From: Costus lasius
Lineage: Eukaryota > Streptophyta > Magnoliopsida > Zingiberales > Costaceae
Length of the DNA stretch: 64,000 bases
Assembly (NCBI GenBank): GCA_027563935.2
Contig: CM050447.1
Coordinates: 80,771,461 to 80,835,460 of the forward strand
Direction of reading: 5' to 3'
The translations under genes were made by a program, and so were the position numbers. The stretch's first letter is position 1; each line of letters opens with the position of its first letter. Under the pieces are notes generated by a model. It saw nothing but the letters and a program-made list of their open reading frames with translations, was not told the origin of the DNA and made no database searches. Positions 59,024 to 64,000 of this stretch are shown here, piece by piece.

Positions 59024-60980
59024 TGTTGGTGTATATGCCCTAGGACCTAGTTTTGGTCAACTTATGTACTACTTGACATTGATATTTATATATCATTCTA
59101 GCATTGTCGTTATCATTGTTTGTCTACACCTGCGATTGTGTACTTACATGATAATGTCCCTGGAGACAGATTGGATCTATACTCAAATAATTGTCCCCAA
59201 TCGATGTACCTGAGTGGATATGGGACAGCTCTGATACTTGAGAGACTGGTATGTGGGCTGGTTAGGCACGTGGTGCTAACGCAGAGACATGGGTATATCA
59301 TTGGAGGATATACTGGATAGACCCGCTATGAGGCTATGACTTGGTGTCATGAGTTATCCTCATAAGTGACAGGAGATGCATTGATCCCTTGACTTGAGGT
59401 CATTGATCATTCTATATGGTTAGGGACTTGCTTTGATACAACCTAACACCTTGCCGTAGCTGGGATGTCATAACAGTTGTTATTGAGCATGTCGCGACCC
59501 ATATGAGAAGATCAATGGACAGACATAGGATTTGCCCCTTCCCTATGGAAGTATGATATCCATGGAGCTCCTTTATGGTTCTATGACTGAGAGTGTATGG
59601 CCATACCCAGGTGAGAACCTGATTTAGTCATAGCCATGTGATTGGATGAAAATAAGTGGTGACACACTTGTCCAATCGGATATCAGTTCGGCAAAGAGAC
59701 TGTAATGCATCTGTACCTAGTTGCGATGATGGGGATGCCGATGTCGATATCCATTCCAATAACCTGGGTAGCAGTGATGCACTGCTAGGTGCCACTCACT
59801 GCTTGTGATGACCTCTGGTCAGCACTGCCAGCGTCAGAGGAACCTACAGGGTCGCACACCTTGATACTTGAGTTCTCGTATTGATCGGGAAGCCTTATGA
59901 TCGAGTTATTGGATAACTCGGATCTAATTGGGAGATTTCATCAGCGCCAATGGGCCTGATGAGATGGAAGAATGTTATTAGAGCCAAACTTCATTTTTGG
60001 CAGGTTGACCCATATTTGACCATGGTTGGTCACATTTGGATTAGGGTTGCATTGGATTGGATCCAAGTGCTTAATCAACTCATGTAATGAAGTTTGGGCT
60101 AGCTCGTTATCCAATGAGGCCCAATAACAAGTTCTCATGAAGAAATGAGAGGCTAAAAGGGTATAATGGGGAGAAACATGAACCATTAAGTGCCTAGGGG
60201 CATAATGGGGTGATGTTGGCACCTTTGCTTCATTATGGAAGTAAAGGGCGCCTCCCCTCTCTTCCTAGGATGGAATGCATGCCTCTATGGCAATGCTTGA
60301 GGCGCAATGCAAGGCCTTGGCGCACAAGGAAAGGCGTGGGGCACAATAAGGAATGGTTGAATGAGAATTATGGAAATGTCTTGGAGACTTTCCTTGTCTC
60401 AAACCTCCTCATCCTAGCCCTACACTTGTCATGATCCTAGCCCTTACCCTAACCACCTCTTGCCCTATAAATGTGACCCTAGTCACCCCCTCTTGTGAGT
60501 GATCAATCCTTGAAGGCGTGAACACAAGAAGAGGGGCGAGTGCTTGGAGAAAGGGCGCATCTTCCTTCTTCCATAACCGCAAGCCTCTTCCTCCTTTCCT
60601 CTTGGCGCAAGGAACATTAGTGCATGGCGGTTTGGATAGTCTTCCTTCTTCTCTTGGCGCGTCATCTCTCTTGGTGGCACAAGTGAAGTAGAGTATCTCC
60701 CTAAGGCTTGGATCTTCTTCCCGAGGCTAGCACCGGGCGTGGAAGAAGAGAACTCAAGAGATCCGTGTGTGCGAGACTACAGAGGGTGCACACTTGGACG
60801 CCTGCATCGGCATCGCTCTTCATTGCTCTTAAGGTATTTCCTAACTCATCGTGTCGACTCCCTTGCTTGCGATCTTCACTGGGTTTTTGGGACCGGCCTG
60901 TTTCGGGGACATTCTTCCGCTGCGAAAAATGTATGTCTATAACTCTGAAAATCTTAAAATGTCCCTGGGGTTTCCCAACA
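59024..60980 (+). repeat. Solo Copia LTR, family L, inside another L LTR in reverse
   Basis: 1957 bp, TGTTGGTGTATATGCCC to GGTTTCCCAACA, with AGAAT on both sides (59019-59023 and 60981-60985). Its TATA box is TATAAAT at 60466-60472. Together with 57802-59023 it makes a large inverted repeat. Confidence 0.95.
60466..60472 (+). promoter_or_regulatory. TATA box of the family L solo LTR
   Basis: TATAAAT in the context GCCCTATAAATGTGACC lies about 515 bp before the LTR end. The same context is found at 33541-33548 on the other strand. Confidence 0.55.
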
Positions 60981-61056
60981 AGAATGATATATAAATATCA
61001 AAGTCAAGTAGTACATAAGTGGACCAAAACTAGGTCCTAGGGCATATACACCAACA
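60981..61056 (-). repeat. Copia 3' LTR, first part (U3 start)
   Basis: Read on the minus strand it starts TGTTGGTGTATATGCCC at 61056 and is cut after 71 bp by the solo LTR. Confidence 0.93.
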
Positions 61057-61069
61057 ATCTCTCACTTGC
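61057..61069 (-). other. Polypurine tract of the Copia element
   Basis: GCAAGTGAGAGAT on the minus strand abuts the LTR start. The same position in the family M element reads AAGTGGAAGAT. It lies 8 bp after the pol stop codon. Confidence 0.75.
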
Positions 61070-61077
61070 ACTAAGAC

Positions 61078-64000
61078 CTAGAAGTTGAGGAATCTCAACC
61101 CCATATCTCTAGCGTGACCATCATGCTTCTGCTGCGCCAAAGCCTTGGTCAATGGGTCTGCCAGATTGTTCTCTATGTCAACTCTGCTAATCTTGACATC
61201 ACCTCTGTCAATGATCTCTCTGATCAGGTGAAATCTTCTGAGTATGTGTTTGGATATTTGATGAGACCGTGGTTCCTTTGCCTGTGCAATTGCTCCATTG
61301 TTGTCACAGTAGAGTTCAATGGGATCCATTGCACTAGGAACCACCTGAAGATCACATTAGAACTTCCTTATCCAAATGGCTTCCTTGGCTGCCTCAGAAG
61401 CGGCCACATAAACAGCCTCGGTTGTAGAATCTGCTATGGTGGATTGCTTGAAGCTCTTCTAGTATACAGCGCCTCCATTTATCTTGAACACATAGCCGGC
61501 CTGCGATCTAAAGTCGTCAGGGTCAGACTGGAACGATGCATCAGTATAGCCCTGTATACTGAGCTCTTCCTGTCCCCCATAGACCAAGAACAAATCCTTA
61601 GTTCTTTTCAGATACTTTAGGATGTTCTTTACAGCCACCCAGTGCTGCAGACCTGGATTGGATTGGTATCGGCTGGTTATGTTTACAGCATATGCCACAT
61701 CTGGTCTAGTACACAACATTGCATACATCATCGATCCTACTGCCGAAGCATAAGGAATTCGACTCATGTCATCCCTCTCAGCCTGTATTGTAGGACACTG
61801 GCTCTTTGAGAGAGTAAGGCCATGTCTTACTGGAAGGTATCCTTTCTTGGATTGCTCCAAGTTGAACCTCTCCAGGACCTTATCAATGTAGGTACTCTGA
61901 CTAAGGGCCAGGAGCCTCTTGGATCTATCCCGGTAGATCCTTACGCCTAGAATATAGGCGGCCTCCCCTAAGTCTTTCATCTCAAAACACTTCCCCAACC
62001 ATGTCTTCACAGCTTGAAGACTAGGGATGTCGTTTCCGATGAGCAGTATCTCATCAACATACAAGACCAGAAAAATCACCAAGCTCCCACTGAATTTTCT
62101 GTATACATAGGCGTCATCTTCACTTTTGATAAAGCCATAATCTCTCACGGCTTCATCAAATCGAAGATTCTAACTTTGAGATGCTTGCTTTAATCCATAA
62201 ATGGATCTCTTTAGCCTGCAGACCTTATTAGCCTCTGCAGGATGGATGAAGCCATCAGGTTGTGACATATACACATCCTCAGTCAGCTTCCCGTTAAGGA
62301 ACGCTGTCTTCACATCCATCTGCCATATCTCATAGTCATGATATGCAGCTATAGCAAGCAGAATCCGAATGGATTTTATCATGGCAACTGGCGAGAAGGT
62401 TTCTTCATAGTCCACCCCGTGGACTTGTTTAAATCCTTTAGTCACTAGTCTACCCTTATAGGTAACTATATTGCCATCCATGTCTGTCTTCCTCTTGAAG
62501 ACCCATTTACACCCTATGGGTTTTACCCCATCAGGCAGCTCAACCAAATCCCAGACTTGGTTAGCCGACATGGAATCCATCTCGGATCGCATGGCATCAA
62601 GCCATCTCTCGGAGTCCGGTCCACTGACCGCCTCATCATAGGTTCTAGGTTCATACTCAATGATGAAGATCCCATCGTGTTGGGTCGGCAGCGACCCGTA
62701 CCTTTCAGGTGCACGACGAATTCTCCCAGACCTACGCGGGACCTGTGTCTGAGCCTCAGGTTGGCTAGCAACCGGTGCAGGTGGCTCAGATTCCATCTCT
62801 TTGTCTTGTGCTTGCACTTGGACCTCATCCAAGTCAAACTTCCTCCCACTAACTTCTTTCATGAGAAATTCTTTCTATAGAAAGACAGCACCCCGAGCAA
62901 CAAAAACTTTGTTCTCGGTTGGGACATAGAAGTAGTATCCTTTAGTTTCCTTAGGATACCCCACAAACACACATTTATCAGATCTAGGTTCTAGCTTGCT
63001 AGAATCCTGACGTTTGACATAAGCCTCACATCCCTAGATCTTGATAAAAGTGAGATTAGGGCGTCTCCCACTCCACATCTCGTATGGTATTTTGGAGACA
63101 CTCTTAGATGGAACGTTGTTCAGTATTAGAGAAGCTGTCTCTAGTGCATGCCCCCAGAATGATGGAGGTAGAGTTGCATGACTCATCATGGATCGAACCA
63201 TATCCAATAAAGTTCAATTTCTCCTTTCAGACACTCCATTCCATTGAGGTGTTCCAGGAGGAATGAGTTAGGATATGATCCCACACTCTCTCAGATAGTC
63301 AAAGAACTCACCGCTCAGGTACTCTCCACCTCGATCTGATCGAAGAGCTTTAATGGATCTTCCAAGCTAGTTCTCTACTTCATTCTTGAACTCCTTGAAT
63401 TTCTCAAAGGAATCAGATTTATGTCTCATTAAGTAGACATAGCCATACCTACTGAAGTCATCAGTGAAGGTAATGAAGTAGTTGTACCCTCCTCTGGATT
63501 GTTTATTGAAAGGCCCACACACATCAGTATGTATGAGATCTAATAAAACTTCTGCCCTCTCACCAATCTTGGTGAAGGGCGCCTTTGTCATTTTCCCTAA
63601 TAAACAAGGTTCACAAGTATCAAATTCCTCCAAGGAACTTGAATCTAACAATCCATTTGCATGGAGTTGTTGGATGCGATTCTTATTTATATGGGCTAAT
63701 CAACAGTACCAAAGGAAAGCACCAACTGAACCACTCAGTTTGGTCCTTTTATTACTTATGTTACAAATAGAACTTTCCATATCCAAGATATATAGACCAT
63801 TGCACAAAGTACCCTTCCCATAGAACATATTTGCAAATAAAAAAGAACAAGAGTTCTTATTTATTTCAAACTTAAATCCCTTCTTTGCTAAGCAAGGAAT
63901 GGATACAATGTTCTTAGTAAGTGAAGGTACACAAAAGCAATTATCTAGTTCTAATTGAAGTCCAGAAGGCAAGGAGAGAGTCAAAACGCCTACAGCAACA
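61078..64000 (-). pseudogene. pol: Copia pol: protease end, integrase, reverse transcriptase, RNase H
   Basis: One reading frame covers the whole 2.9 kb, entering from beyond the window. In order: the GAG-pre-integrase region (CNGLYILDM; CEPCLLGKMTK), integrase core (HTDVCGPF, FTDDFSRYGYVYLM, LRSDRGGEY), reverse transcriptase (WQMDVKTAFLNG, RSIYGLKQASQS) and RNase H (YTDASFQSDPDD, LYCDNNGAIAQA, HILRRFHLIRE), ending GLRFLNF at 61078. Nine in-frame stops break it, at 63702, 63369, 63270, 63216, 63036, 62877, 62172, 61461 and 61359, but I found no frameshift. The reverse-transcriptase catalytic motif reads YVDE instead of YVDD. The clade is uncertain (Tork- or SIRE-like wording). Confidence 0.92.

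Larger units (their letters stand above)
46202..64000 (-). mobile_element. Ty1/Copia element, family L, with two nested insertions in its 3' LTR
   Basis: Minus-strand element. Its 3' LTR is spread over 46202-46848, 57802-59023 and 60981-61056 (about 1.94 kb in sum). A polypurine tract is at 61057-61069 and pol runs from 61078 past the window end. The 5' LTR, primer site and gag lie beyond 64000. The left target duplication is ACCTC (46197-46201). A Gypsy element and an opposite family L solo LTR sit in the 3' LTR. Confidence 0.92.

Overview
The window is nuclear DNA of a land plant, most likely an angiosperm with a large, repeat-rich genome. I see no host gene, tRNA or rRNA gene. Nearly all 64 kb can be assigned to LTR retrotransposons: Ty3/Gypsy Athila-type elements (tRNA-Asp primer sites, gag-protease, an Athila ORF1/env-like gene), Ty1/Copia elements, and one young chromovirus-like Gypsy element. 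The species cannot be named from the sequence alone.

Layout. 1-8628: a plus-strand Copia 5' LTR (family L) with primer site, an orphan Athila LTR (family N), then the decayed interior and 3' LTR of a second Copia family (M). 8853-24034: minus-strand Athila remnants: LTR P1, a truncated LTR R, env-like genes, and a gag-protease unit without polymerase. This stretch is interrupted by a solo M LTR (17077-18878) and a solo N LTR (21470-23387). 24041-31828: a second gag-protease-env unit without polymerase, between a deleted LTR Q1 and a truncated LTR P2. 31829-43159: a third Athila copy (P3) that keeps an integrase end. Its 3' LTR holds a nest: L solo LTR (+) containing N solo LTR (-) containing L solo LTR (-). 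43160-46201: LTR Q2 and the tail of its env-like gene. 46202 to beyond 64000: a minus-strand family-L Copia element inserted in that env-like gene. Its own 3' LTR carries a complete Gypsy element (46849-57801, two 3203-bp LTRs) and an oppositely oriented L solo LTR (59024-60980).

Six solo LTRs and the Gypsy element have matching 5-bp target duplications (AAACA, CCAAG, AGAAT, ACACC, TGTAT, CTTTG, TCCAT), so the insertion order can be read directly. All coding regions carry stops, frameshifts or lost catalytic residues, and nothing here looks able to move on its own.

The signals I find most worth following are these. Clusters of an imperfect palindrome (TACGG...CCGTA) lie in the upstream part of several different Athila LTR families and again in the spacer before the env-like gene, where one copy is followed by a strong TATA box; together they suggest an internal promoter built like the LTR promoter. 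Gag-protease-env units lacking reverse transcriptase and integrase occur in two separate copies. A roughly 1.2-kb head-to-head inverted repeat was made by a solo LTR landing backwards in its own family's LTR and could give hairpin RNA.
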